Part shown: positions 28,423 to 37,002 of the stretch, in pieces
Position numbering within the stretch: position 1 is the first letter of the stretch
Layout: each line of letters opens with the position of its first letter
NCBI RefSeq assembly: GCF_030285665.1
Contig: NZ_CP127295.1
Span: 5,766,001 to 5,830,000, forward strand
Reading direction: 5' to 3'
DNA: 64,000 nucleotides
From: Amycolatopsis mongoliensis
GTDB taxonomy: Bacteria; Actinomycetota; Actinomycetes; Mycobacteriales; Pseudonocardiaceae
Made by a program: the position numbers and the translations under genes
The notes under the pieces: generated by a model
Databases searched by the model: none
What the model was told of the DNA's origin: nothing
The model's input: the letters and a program-made list of their open reading frames with translations, nothing else

Positions 28423-28863
28423 ATGTCCAGCGACCTCGGGGCGCCGCCCGCCGTCACCCGCCGGCTCGGCTACCTGCTCAAGCACGCCCAGCTGCGGCTC
28501 GCCGAGCTGGCCGAGCCGCTGTACGCGCCCCTCGGGATCACCGGGCGGCAGCTCGCGCTGCTCACGCTGTTCGGGGCCGGGCCGGCGCTGTCGCAGCAGG
28601 AGGGCGCGGCGCGCCTGGGCATCGACCGGACGACGATGGTCGCGCTGGTCGACGAGCTGGAGGACAAGGAGCTGGTCCGGCGCGAGGTCGCGCCGGGCGA
28701 CCGGCGGAAGCGCCTCGTCACCTTGACCGGGGAAGGCGAGCGGGTCCGCGCGGCGGGTGAAGAGGTGACGCGGCACGCTGAGGCCCTGCTGCTGGCACCC
28801 CTGGCCGAAGAGGACGCGGAACGGCTGCGCGCCGCACTGCACCGCGTTGTTCGCGGGGAGTGA
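28423..28863 (+). CDS. MarR-family transcriptional regulator
   Basis: A 146-residue winged-helix MarR protein: GITGRQLALLTLFG, recognition helix GIDRTTMVALVDELEDKELV, and wing RREVAPGDRRKRLVTLT. Length and layout are standard. Divergence from the LLM oxidoreductase and the shared palindromes suggest it represses both and responds to a small aromatic or oxidant ligand. The ABC exporter gene follows 97 bp later with its own promoter-like palindrome, and could be another target. Confidence 0.93.
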   Translation: MSSDLGAPPAVTRRLGYLLKHAQLRLAELAEPLYAPLGITGRQLALLTLFGAGPALSQQEGAARLGIDRTTMVALVDELEDKELVRREVAPGDRRKRLVTLTGEGERVRAAGEEVTRHAEALLLAPLAEEDAERLRAALHRVVRGE

Positions 28864-28917
28864 ACGGCGGCGGGAAGCAAACGGGCAACGATGGCGTTGT
28901 CCAGGTCATATCCGAAG

Positions 28918-28943
28918 AAAACCTCAGTTATAGTAGAGGTTTT
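28918..28943 (+). promoter_or_regulatory. Palindrome over a -10 region of the ABC exporter gene
   Basis: AAAACCTC (28918-28925) and GAGGTTTT (28936-28943) are perfect 8-bp arms around AGTTATAGTA, which contains a good -10 (TATAGT, 28929-28934). A repressor bound here would block the promoter. The site does not match the CTGAnnnTCAG sites of the MarR intergenic region, so a different regulator may act. Confidence 0.55.
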
Positions 28944-28960
28944 GACACTGGGGGTTTCCC

Positions 28961-30832
28961 ATGGACAACACCTGGGCGCTGCTGAGCTCGGCGATGCGCG
29001 CCAACGACGTCCCGAAGGGGCTGAGCCGCGGCACGCTCAAACGCGTCGCGCGGTTCGCCCGGCCGCACTGGCGGCGCCTGCTGGCCTTCCTCGTGCTGAC
29101 CGTCATCTCGGCGGTCCTGGCCGTGTCGACGCCGGTGCTGGCGGGCAAGGTGGTCGACGCGATCGTCGGCGGCCGTGACCTGCCGCTGGTCGTCTGGCTC
29201 GCGATCGTCATCGCCCTGCTCGCGATCGCCGACGCCGGGCTGGGCCTCGTCGAGCGCTGGCAGTCCGCGCGCATCGGCGAAGGCATCATCTACGACCTGC
29301 GGCGCGCGGTGTTCGAGCACGTCCAGCGGATGCCGATCGCCTTCTTCACCCGCACCCGCACCGGTGCGCTGGTCTCGCGGCTGAACAACGACGTCATCGG
29401 CGCGCAGCGGACGTTCACCGCGACGCTGTCCGGCCTGGTCACCAACACGATCCAGCTGGCGCTTTCGCTGGCCGTCATGCTGACGCTGTCGTGGCAGGTC
29501 ACGCTGCTCGCCCTGGTGCTCCTGCCGATCTTCGTGCTGCCCGCGCGCCGGCTCGGCCGCCGGATGGCCGGGCTGCAGCGGGAGGCCGCGAACCTCAACG
29601 CCGGCATGACCACGCAGATGACCGAGCGGTTCTCGGCGCCGGGCGCCACCTTGGTGAAGCTCTTCGGCCGTCCGGTGCAGGAAGCCGACGACTTCGGGCT
29701 GCGCGCCGGGCGCGTGCGCGACATCGGCGTGCGGACCGCGATGCTGACCCGCTGGTTCATGACGAGCCTGACCCTGGTTTCGGCGCTGGCGCAGGCGCTC
29801 GTCTACGGCCTCGGCGGGTACCTCGCGCTGACCGGCAAGCTCGCGCCGGGCACGGTCGTCGCGCTGGCGCTGCTGCTGACCCGGCTCTACGCGCCGCTGA
29901 CCGCGCTGGCCAACGTCCGCGTCGACGTCATGACGGCGCTGGTGTCCTTCGAGCGGGTCTTCGAGGTCCTCGACCTGAAGCCGATGATCGAGGAGAAGCC
30001 GTCCGCGCGGACGCTGCCTCCCTCGGACGGCGTTTCGGTCGAGTTCTCCGACGTCCGTTTCGGTTACCCGGCGGCGGACCGGTACTCGCTGGCGTCGCTG
30101 GAGGACGTCACCACGCTCGACCACCGCGGCGGGGAAGAAGTGCTGCACGGGATCTCGTTCCGCGCCGAGCCGGGGCAGATGGTCGCGCTGGTCGGGTCGT
30201 CCGGGGCGGGGAAGTCGACGATCGCGTCGCTGCTGCCGCGCCTGTACGACGTCGACTCCGGTTCGGTGCGGCTGTCCGATGTGGACGTCCGGGACCTGAG
30301 TTTCGCCTCGCTGCGGGAGACTGTCGGCGTCGTGACGCAGGACGGGCACCTCTTCCACGAGACGATCCGCGCGAACCTGGCCTACGCGCGTCCGGGCGTC
30401 ACCGACGACGAGATCTGGGCGGCGCTGGAGCGGGCGCGGCTGGGTGAGCTGGTCCGCTCCCTGCCGGACGGCCTCGACACGACGGTGGGGGAGCGCGGCT
30501 ACCGCCTCTCCGGCGGCGAACGCCAGCGGCTGACGATCGCGCGCTTGCTGCTGGCCCAGCCCAAGGTCGTCGTGCTGGACGAGGCGACCGCGCACCTGGA
30601 CTCCGAGTCCGAGGCGGCGGTCGGCGAAGCCCTGACCCACGCGCTGGCCGGCCGCACGGCCCTGGTGATCGCGCACCGGCTGTCGACGGTCCGCGCGGCC
30701 GACCAGATCCTGGTCCTGGAGCACGGCGAAATCGTCGAACGCGGCACGCACGAAGAACTCTTGGCCGCCAACGGCCGCTACGCAACCCTCCACGCAACCC
30801 AGTTCGCCGAAGAAGAACCCGCCGTGGCGTGA
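28961..30832 (+). CDS. ABC exporter, fused permease and ATPase
   Basis: A 623-residue half-transporter: six TM helices (about 38-320) followed by a nucleotide-binding domain with GSSGAGKST (Walker A), RLSGGERQRLTIARLLL (signature), VVLDEATAHLDSES (Walker B/D-loop) and IAHRLSTVR (H-loop). It acts as a homodimer or with a partner to export a lipid or drug. The MarR gene upstream suggests inducible efflux. A 27-residue insertion between strands (AADRYSLASLEDVTTLDHRG) is longer than usual. The stop codon TGA lies in the first unit of the 21-bp repeat array. Confidence 0.93.
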   Translation: MDNTWALLSSAMRANDVPKGLSRGTLKRVARFARPHWRRLLAFLVLTVISAVLAVSTPVLAGKVVDAIVGGRDLPLVVWLAIVIALLAIADAGLGLVERWQSARIGEGIIYDLRRAVFEHVQRMPIAFFTRTRTGALVSRLNNDVIGAQRTFTATLSGLVTNTIQLALSLAVMLTLSWQVTLLALVLLPIFVLPARRLGRRMAGLQREAANLNAGMTTQMTERFSAPGATLVKLFGRPVQEADDFGLRAGRVRDIGVRTAMLTRWFMTSLTLVSALAQALVYGLGGYLALTGKLAPGTVVALALLLTRLYAPLTALANVRVDVMTALVSFERVFEVLDLKPMIEEKPSARTLPPSDGVSVEFSDVRFGYPAADRYSLASLEDVTTLDHRGGEEVLHGISFRAEPGQMVALVGSSGAGKSTIASLLPRLYDVDSGSVRLSDVDVRDLSFASLRETVGVVTQDGHLFHETIRANLAYARPGVTDDEIWAALERARLGELVRSLPDGLDTTVGERGYRLSGGERQRLTIARLLLAQPKVVVLDEATAHLDSESEAAVGEALTHALAGRTALVIAHRLSTVRAADQILVLEHGEIVERGTHEELLAANGRYATLHATQFAEEEPAVA

Positions 30833-30972
30833 TCGAAGAGTCGACACGCGTGATTGAAGGGTCGACACGCGTGATTGGAGCGTCGACACGAGTTCAGCGC
30901 CGTGTCGACCCTCCAGTCACGAGAGATGACTCCTCAATCACGCGTGTCGACCTCTGAATCACGCGTGTCGAC
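30830..30972. repeat. Mirrored array of 21-bp units carrying GTCGACACGCGTGAT
   Basis: GTCGACAC occurs at 30840, 30861 and 30882 on the plus strand, then GTGTCGAC at 30902, 30944 and 30965, with a degenerate copy at 30923: all within each half spaced by 21 or 42 bp. The units are head-to-head about 30895. The flanking ABC exporter and serine hydrolase stop codons both lie in GCGTGA of the outer units. No mobile-element gene is near. Confidence 0.85.
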
Positions 30973-32125
30973 TCTCCACGCACGTGTAGAGGGCTTGGAT
31001 CAAGGCCATTTTGCGGGGGTCGTCGCGGATCAGGGGGCCCAGCTGGTTGAGGGTGTAGCCGAAGGCGATGCCGTTCTCCGGGTCGGCGCCGCCGGTGGAG
31101 CCGCCGAGACCGTCGTGGCCGAAGGCCGTGGGGTTGGGGCCGAAGCCACGGGCGTCGCTGCCGAGGTAGAAGCCGAGGCCCCACTCGTTCGGCAGGCCGA
31201 GGACGGCGTCGATCTCCTTGCCCTGGCTCTCCCGCGCCCGGGCCAGCGCCGGGGCGGACAGCAGCGTTCCGTCCACCAGCCCGCCGTAGATCGTCGCGAT
31301 CGCGCGGGCCGTGCCGTGGCCGTTCAGCGCCGGCATGACGGCGCGGCGGAAGGCCGGTTCGTTCGCGTCGTGGCCGGCGAGGCGCGGGTTGGCCAACGCC
31401 GCCTGCGCGACCGGGCCGGCGTTGGCGAACGCCGTGGCCAGCGCGTTCTCCATCTCTTCGGTCATGACCGGGTCGACCAGGATCGCGCAGCGGTCCAGGT
31501 CCGCGTCCGAGGCGAGGCCGATGGAGAAGTCCGCGCCGAGCGGCCCGGCGACCTGCTCGGCGAAGAACTCGCGGATGCCCTGCCCGGCCACCCGCTGCAC
31601 GACCTCGCCGACGAGCCAGCCGTACACCAGCGCGTGGTACCCGCCCGCGGAACCCGGTTCGTACAGCGGTTCCTGCGCCGCCAGCAGCGACGTCATCAGG
31701 TCCCAGTCGTACAGCTCCTCGACGGCCACCGGCCGGTCGATGCCGATCCCGGGCACGCCGGAGCGGTGCGAGAGCAGCCACCGCACCGGGATCTCGCCCT
31801 TGCCGGCCGCGGCGAACTCCGGCCAGTACTTCGCGACCGGCGCGTCCACGTCCAGCTCGCCGGCGTCGGCGAGCCGGTGCGCGCAGATCGCGGTCATGCC
31901 CTTGGTCGTCGACCAGACGTTGGCGAGGGTGTCCGGACCCCACTCGCGGGCGCGGTCCGGAGCGGACCACCCACCCCGCAGGTCCACGACGACCTCGCCG
32001 TGCCGGATGGCGGTGAACGCGGCCCCCAGCTCGCCCCGTTCGCGGAAGTTCGCTTCGAAGGCTTCGCGCACCGGCTCGAACCCGGGAGCGCACTCGCCGT
32101 GCACCGTCGCCGTGACACCGTCCAT
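30959..32125 (-). CDS. Beta-lactamase-fold serine hydrolase (family VIII esterase-like)
   Basis: A 388-residue class C beta-lactamase-fold protein without signal peptide. The nucleophile motif is STTK (Ser72, Lys75); the second motif region GGYHALVYGWLVGEVV is typical of esterase-type members (Tyr as base). Such enzymes hydrolyse esters or small lactones rather than beta-lactams. The final residues ESRHA and the TGA come from the 21-bp repeat, so the repeat has replaced or extended the original C-terminus. A TetR-type palindrome 29 bp upstream of ATG 32125 suggests repression. Confidence 0.9.
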   Translation of the reverse strand: MDGVTATVHGECAPGFEPVREAFEANFRERGELGAAFTAIRHGEVVVDLRGGWSAPDRAREWGPDTLANVWSTTKGMTAICAHRLADAGELDVDAPVAKYWPEFAAAGKGEIPVRWLLSHRSGVPGIGIDRPVAVEELYDWDLMTSLLAAQEPLYEPGSAGGYHALVYGWLVGEVVQRVAGQGIREFFAEQVAGPLGADFSIGLASDADLDRCAILVDPVMTEEMENALATAFANAGPVAQAALANPRLAGHDANEPAFRRAVMPALNGHGTARAIATIYGGLVDGTLLSAPALARARESQGKEIDAVLGLPNEWGLGFYLGSDARGFGPNPTAFGHDGLGGSTGGADPENGIAFGYTLNQLGPLIRDDPRKMALIQALYTCVESRHA

Positions 32126-32153
32126 GGGATCTCCTCAGCTCGTCGTTGAGCAC

Positions 32154-32167
32154 ACCGACCAGTCGGT
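32154..32167. promoter_or_regulatory. TetR-type palindromic operator
   Basis: ACCGAC-CA-GTCGGT is a 6-bp inverted repeat with 2-nt centre, a form common for TetR repressors (CGACNNGTCG core). It lies 29 bp upstream of the serine hydrolase start. No TetR gene adjoins it; the nearest is at 60604, so the cognate regulator is probably elsewhere. Confidence 0.5.
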
Positions 32168-32235
32168 ATGTCGACGCTAAAGGGGGCCGGGCACGCCCGT
32201 CAAGGCGTGCCCGGCCGGTGCTTTTCAACGAACTG

Positions 32236-32961
32236 CTACTTCAATCGCGGCACGATCGCGCCGTACTTCTCCAGCAGCGCCGCGTTCGCCTCGTCGCCGC
32301 CCTCCACATTGGAGCTGCGCCACAGCGGGACGTCGAGACCTTCGGCCGTCCCGCGGTCGTAGACCTGGGCGAGCACGAGGTTCCACAGGAACGCGTTGAC
32401 CACAGTGGACAGTGGCGCCGTGCGCGGGGCGTCCGGCGGGTAGCTCGCGTCCCCCGGGATCACCAGCGAGTCCAGCACGACGGTGCCCTGCTCGACCAGC
32501 GTGCTCGACGACCGCCGCGGCGCCGCCGCCACGCACGCGCGCGACGTGATCGCGATGACCGCCGCCCCGCGCTTGCGGGCCTCGATGCACAGCTCGACCG
32601 GGTACGGGTTCGACCCGGACGTCGAGAACACCACCAGCACGTCGTCCGGGCCCGGCGCGCGCTCGGCCAGCACCTCGGCGGCCAGGCCGGTGCGCCGCTC
32701 GGTCTTCGTGCTGCTCACCGCGCCGTGCAGCGGGAGCAGGTCCGGGTGGTACAGCGGGTAGACGCAGGCCAGGCCGCCGGCCCGGTAGAACGTCTCGGCG
32801 ACCGCCGCCAGCGAGTGCCCGGCCCCGGCGGTGTAGACCAGTGCGTCGGCCCGGATCACCCCCAGCACCAGATCCGCCGCTTCGCGCACTGCCTCGGCGT
32901 TGGCCTGCTCGACGTCCGCCAGTTGCTTGGCGACGCTGCCCGAGATGTCCGTGGCGCTCAC
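32236..32961 (-). CDS. SIS-domain sugar-phosphate binding protein (UPF0309-like)
   Basis: A 241-residue SIS-domain protein: YTAGAGHSLAAVAETFYRAGG near the N-terminus and VVFSTSGSNPYPVELC as the phosphosugar-binding loop, then STVVNAFLWNLVLAQVYD. It probably isomerises or senses a phosphosugar or amino-sugar phosphate. Among four close GTG codons, 32961 or 32964 best fits GGAAGG; 32970 would overlap the ribosome site. It is a single gene, divergent from the alpha/beta-hydrolase gene, and no PTS or sugar kinase is adjacent. Confidence 0.85.
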   Translation of the reverse strand: MSATDISGSVAKQLADVEQANAEAVREAADLVLGVIRADALVYTAGAGHSLAAVAETFYRAGGLACVYPLYHPDLLPLHGAVSSTKTERRTGLAAEVLAERAPGPDDVLVVFSTSGSNPYPVELCIEARKRGAAVIAITSRACVAAAPRRSSSTLVEQGTVVLDSLVIPGDASYPPDAPRTAPLSTVVNAFLWNLVLAQVYDRGTAEGLDVPLWRSSNVEGGDEANAALLEKYGAIVPRLK

Positions 32962-33081
32962 CACACCCACCCTTCCGTAGGGGATCGGGCGCCGAATCTA
33001 CCGCGAAGATGGTGGTGGGCGGTGGAATAGCCCGGTGGGCGGGCGGAGTTGACCCGGATGCGGGGCGACAGGAGGACACGG

Positions 33082-33774
33082 GTGAGCGAAGCGGAACCGG
33101 CGGTGTCGGTGTGGCCGGCGCGCGGGCGGACCGAAGCGGTCGTGCTCGTGCTGCACGGCGGCGCCGAGCGCGGCACGGGCAGCGTGCCGCCCTGGAAGCT
33201 GGCCTTCCTGCGGATGGTCCCGATCGCGCGCGCCCTGCACCGGGCCGGCCGGCAGGACGGCGTCGAGGTGCGGCTGCTGCGCAACCGCCGCTACGGCTGG
33301 AACGCTCCCGTCCTCGACCCCGTCGACGACGCCCGCTGGGCCCTCGAGCGCATCCGCGCCGACCACCCCGGCCTGCCGGTCGTGCTGGTCGGGCACTCCA
33401 TGGGCGCCCGGGTGGCGCTGCGCGTGGCCGACGACCCGGCGGTGGGCGGGGTCTGCGCGCTGGCGCCGTGGACGCCGCGGGGGGAGCCGGTGGACGCCGT
33501 CGCCGGGCGTTCGGTGCTCATCGTGCACGGCATTCGCGACCGGATGACCAGCCCGGCGGAGTCGCACGCCTTCGCCGAACGCGCCGAGGGCGTCGCCGCC
33601 CGCGTCGCCCGGTTCGAGATCGCCCACGAAGGGCACGCGATGCTCCGCCGGTCGCCGGTGTGGACCCGGCTGACGATTGCTTTCACACTGGAAGTGCTCG
33701 CTGGGGGCATGGGTGACGAGCTCCGCGGCGCGTGGGCCGCACCGGGGCCCGAGCGGCTCCGAATACCCGTGTGA
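33082..33774 (+). CDS. Alpha/beta-hydrolase
   Basis: A 230-residue serine hydrolase of the small lipase/dienelactone-hydrolase type. LVLHGGAERG forms the oxyanion region, the nucleophile elbow is VLVGHSMGAR, the acid is probably Asp in VHGIRDRMTSP, and the His lies in IAHEGHAML. It has no signal peptide. GTG 33082 follows GGAGG by 6 bp. The cyclopropane synthase gene follows after 95 bp on the same strand. Substrate is unknown; acyl esters are likely. Confidence 0.88.
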   Translation: MSEAEPAVSVWPARGRTEAVVLVLHGGAERGTGSVPPWKLAFLRMVPIARALHRAGRQDGVEVRLLRNRRYGWNAPVLDPVDDARWALERIRADHPGLPVVLVGHSMGARVALRVADDPAVGGVCALAPWTPRGEPVDAVAGRSVLIVHGIRDRMTSPAESHAFAERAEGVAARVARFEIAHEGHAMLRRSPVWTRLTIAFTLEVLAGGMGDELRGAWAAPGPERLRIPV

Positions 33775-33869
33775 AACCCGCCCCGAACAGGGCATATCGC
33801 GAAGCGCGCCGCGGGGGTGCGGCGACTACGATCGATCACCGGCGCACCTGGCCGGCCGGAGGGAGAACC

Positions 33870-35117
33870 GTGACCACCACGAGTGTTGACCGCGCTCAGG
33901 ACATCCCCGACGAGTCCCGCTGGCCGGGTCTGGCCAGCCCGCCGCGGTCCGCGCTGCGCGCGCGGATCGCCGCCACGCTGTTCCGCCGCGCGGTCCGCCC
34001 GCTGGACGTGCGGGTGACCTTCCCGGACGGCACCGTGCTCGGCGCCGGGGGCCCGGAAGCGCCGGAAATGCGTATTTTGCGCCCCGAAGCGTTCTTCCAC
34101 CGCCTCGGCGTCGACGCCAAGATCGGCTTCGGCGAGTCCTACATGGCCGGCGACTGGACCGCGTCCGACCTGGCCGAGGTGCTGACGCCGTTCGCCGAGC
34201 GGATGGCCACCCTCGTCCCGCCGGTGCTGCAGAAGTTCCGGCGGATCGCCGAGCGCACGCAGCCGCCGTCCGAGGAGAACACCCTCGAAGGCGCGCGGGC
34301 CAACATCCACCGGCACTACGACCTGTCCAACGACCTGTTCGGCGCGTTCCTCGACGAGTCGATGATGTACTCCTCGGCGCTGTTCGGCCCGGCCGACGAC
34401 CTCACCGCCGCCCAGCACCGCAAGATCGACAGCGTGCTGGACTACGCCGGCGTCCGCGACGGCAGCGAGGTTCTCGAAATCGGCACCGGATGGGGTGAAC
34501 TCGCCATCCGTGCCGCGGCCCGCGGCGCGCACGTGACGTCGCTGACCATCTCGGAGGAGCAGCGGGCGTTGGCCACCGAGCGCATCGCCGCGGCCGGGTT
34601 CTCCGACCGCGTCGAAGTGAAGCTGTGCGACTACCGCGAGTCGAGCGGCCAGTACGACGCCGTGGTCAGCGTCGAGATGATCGAGGCCGTCGGCGCGTCG
34701 TACTGGCCGGCGTTCTACGCCACGATCGGGGAGCGGCTGCGCCCCGGCGGCCGGTTCGGCCTGCAGGCCATCACCATGGACCACGACCGGATGCTGGCGG
34801 CCTCGCGCGCCTACACCTGGATCCACAAGTACATCTTCCCGGGCGGCATCATCCCGTCGGTGCGCTCGATCGAGGAGGGCGTCAAGGCGAACGCCCGGTT
34901 CAAGCTGGCCGGGATGCGCGAGTTCGGCCAGGACTACGCGCGCACGCTACGGTTGTGGCGCGAACGGTTCCTGCACCGCTGGACCGACATCGCCGGGTTC
35001 GGGTTCGACGACGTCTTCCGCCGGATGTGGGAGTTCTACCTGGCCTATTCCGAGGCCGGGTTCCGCTCCGGGTACCTCAAGGTCCACCAGTTCGGCTACG
35101 AGGCAACCGGCGAGTAA
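33870..35117 (+). CDS. Cyclopropane-fatty-acyl-phospholipid synthase family methyltransferase
   Basis: A 415-residue SAM-dependent lipid methyltransferase. The N-terminal SCP2-like part holds FGESYMAGDWTASDL; IHRHYDLSNDLFGAFLD starts the methyltransferase, with SAM motif VLEIGTGWGELAIRAAARG and VEMIEAVG as active site. Family members add methylene or methyl groups to unsaturated acyl chains. GTG 33870 follows GGAGGGAG. In actinobacteria a downstream desaturase-type reductase may form tuberculostearic acid, but none is here. It probably modifies membrane lipids. Confidence 0.92.
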   Translation: MTTTSVDRAQDIPDESRWPGLASPPRSALRARIAATLFRRAVRPLDVRVTFPDGTVLGAGGPEAPEMRILRPEAFFHRLGVDAKIGFGESYMAGDWTASDLAEVLTPFAERMATLVPPVLQKFRRIAERTQPPSEENTLEGARANIHRHYDLSNDLFGAFLDESMMYSSALFGPADDLTAAQHRKIDSVLDYAGVRDGSEVLEIGTGWGELAIRAAARGAHVTSLTISEEQRALATERIAAAGFSDRVEVKLCDYRESSGQYDAVVSVEMIEAVGASYWPAFYATIGERLRPGGRFGLQAITMDHDRMLAASRAYTWIHKYIFPGGIIPSVRSIEEGVKANARFKLAGMREFGQDYARTLRLWRERFLHRWTDIAGFGFDDVFRRMWEFYLAYSEAGFRSGYLKVHQFGYEATGE

Positions 35118-35219
35118 CCCCGCCGGACAACCCGACCCCGGTGCCGCACGTCCTCCTGTCGTGGACGTGCGGTGTACTGACGGCGACACGTTTGTCCGGA
35201 TCGGAATTGGGTGATGGTG

Positions 35220-36425
35220 ATGACGTACCGTGGCGAAGACGGCGGACGCCGGATGCCGCCGCCCCGGCCCGGGGGGCGCTCCCGCGACCACCAGCGCGCG
35301 CAGATGATGCCGCTGCCCGGGCGCGGCCAGAGCCCCTACGACGAGCGCACCCGCCCGATGGGCACCCGCGAGGACGAGCGGCAGTACGCGCCGCCCCCGC
35401 CGCCGCGGCAGGACCCGCCCCGGCGCCCGGCCGACGACGACTACCCGCCGTCCCGGCCGCCGCGCCGGCGTCGCTGGAGCTTCGGCAAGATCCTGCTGAC
35501 GCTGGTGCTGGTGTTCGTCGTCTTCCTCGCCGGCATCTGGGTCTACCTGGAGTTCTCCATCAAGCGCGTCGACGCGCTCACCGACTACTCCGGCCGCCCG
35601 GTCGCCGCGTCCGGCACCAACTGGCTGATCGTCGGCTCCGACAGCCGCGAGGGTCTCACGGCCGAGGACGAGGAGCGCCTGGCCACCGGCGACGTCGCGG
35701 CGGCCGGCGGCGGGCAGCGCACCGACACGATCATGGTCGCGCACCTCCCGGACAACTCCACCAAGCCGACGCTGCTGTCACTGCCGCGCGACTCGCAGGT
35801 GGCGATCCCCGGCCACGGCAAGAACAAGATCAACGCGGCGTTCTCGCTCGGCGGGCCGAAGCTGCTCGCGCAGACCGTCGAAGGCGCAACCGGGCTGCAC
35901 ATCGACCACTACGCGGAGATCGGCTTCGGCGGGTTCGCCAAGATCGTCGACGCGATCGGCGGCGTCGACATGTGCATCGACAAGGACATGAACGACACGG
36001 TGACCGGGATCAGCATCAAGGCGGGCTGCCAGTCGCTCGACGGCCGCTCGGCGCTGGGCTTCGTCCGCATGCGCCACAGCGACGCGACGCCGCGCTCGGA
36101 CCTCGACCGCGTCGCCAACCAGCGCAAGTTCATCGGCGCGCTGGTCAGCCAGATCGCCAGCCCGGGCACGCTGCTCAACCCGTTCCACTTCTTCCCGCTG
36201 CTGGGCTCCGGGCCGGACGCGCTGACCATGGACTCGGGCGACCACGTGCACAACCTGGCCGGCCTGGCGATCGCGATGCGCGGGATCTCCTCCGGCGGCG
36301 TGGTGACCACGACGGTCCCGGTGACCAGCGGGTCGGCGGAGAACTGGGACAAGACCAAGTCGAAGCAGCTGTTCGACGCGCTGAAGAACGACACGGAGAT
36401 CCCCGACAGCGTCATCACCAATTAA
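35220..36425 (+). CDS. LCP (LytR-CpsA-Psr) family cell-wall ligase
   Basis: A 401-residue membrane protein with a long proline- and arginine-rich cytoplasmic N-terminus (about 1-85), one TM helix (about 90-112) and an extracellular LCP domain: VGSDSREGL, QRTDTIMVAHL, LLSLPRDSQV, NKINAAFSLGG and RMRHSDATPRSD. LCP enzymes transfer arabinogalactan or other polymers onto peptidoglycan; in mycolata-related bacteria this is a core wall function. ATG 35220 is chosen among four close in-frame starts (35211-35220). No other wall gene is adjacent. Confidence 0.92.
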   Translation: MTYRGEDGGRRMPPPRPGGRSRDHQRAQMMPLPGRGQSPYDERTRPMGTREDERQYAPPPPPRQDPPRRPADDDYPPSRPPRRRRWSFGKILLTLVLVFVVFLAGIWVYLEFSIKRVDALTDYSGRPVAASGTNWLIVGSDSREGLTAEDEERLATGDVAAAGGGQRTDTIMVAHLPDNSTKPTLLSLPRDSQVAIPGHGKNKINAAFSLGGPKLLAQTVEGATGLHIDHYAEIGFGGFAKIVDAIGGVDMCIDKDMNDTVTGISIKAGCQSLDGRSALGFVRMRHSDATPRSDLDRVANQRKFIGALVSQIASPGTLLNPFHFFPLLGSGPDALTMDSGDHVHNLAGLAIAMRGISSGGVVTTTVPVTSGSAENWDKTKSKQLFDALKNDTEIPDSVITN

Positions 36426-36468
36426 TTCGGGAGCGCCAAGGGACTCGGCCGGGGCACCATGGGGAGCC

Positions 36469-37002
36469 ATGGAGACCCCGGCCGAGTTCTTTGCCCGTGA
36501 CGAGTTTTCGCTGACCCGGTGGCAGCCCGTCGACGCCGGCGCGGTGCAGGCGGCGGTTTCGGGGTCCGGCGCGCACCTGGCCGACTGGGTGCCCTGGGCC
36601 GTCGGGGGCTACACGGACGAGGACGCGGCCGCGTTCTTGCGGCTGACGCACGAGAACTGGGAAACCGGCCGGGCGTACGAGTGGGCGATCCGCGTGGACG
36701 GTTCGCTGGCGGGTGCCGTCGGCGTGATGACCCGAGACGGCGGCGTCGAGATCGGCTACTGGCTGGCGCGGGAGTTCACCGGCCGCGGCCTGGTGACCCG
36801 CGCGGTTTCGCTGCTGGTTTCCGACGCCTTCCGCCGCGGCGCGGGGTACGTCGAGATCCGGCACGACGAGGCGAACGTCCGCAGTGGAGCGGTTCCCGCC
36901 CGGCTCGGTTTTTCCTTGGTACGCAAGGAATCCGAGGAATCCGGTGACCGGCCACCGGCGTGCGTGGGCGTCAAGCAGGTGTGGCGGAAGGAGCAGCCGT
37001 GA
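36469..37002 (+). CDS. RimJ/RimL-type GNAT acetyltransferase, tandem copy 1
   Basis: A 177-residue GNAT protein of the ribosomal-protein-Ser/Ala acetyltransferase type: FSLTRWQPVD, DGGVEIGYWLAREFTGRG (acetyl-CoA site) and NVRSGAVPARLGFSLV. It is a paralog of the next gene, with an estimated 55-60% identity by eye over the whole length, including the shared C-terminal VWRKE. The stop overlaps the next start by GTGA. The acceptor may be a ribosomal protein or a small amine such as an antibiotic. Family assignment firm, substrate unknown. Confidence 0.88.
   Translation: METPAEFFARDEFSLTRWQPVDAGAVQAAVSGSGAHLADWVPWAVGGYTDEDAAAFLRLTHENWETGRAYEWAIRVDGSLAGAVGVMTRDGGVEIGYWLAREFTGRGLVTRAVSLLVSDAFRRGAGYVEIRHDEANVRSGAVPARLGFSLVRKESEESGDRPPACVGVKQVWRKEQP

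Noticed and set aside
30830..30972. CRISPR array
   Set aside because: The units are 21 bp with no unique spacers, they change orientation at the centre, and there are no cas genes.
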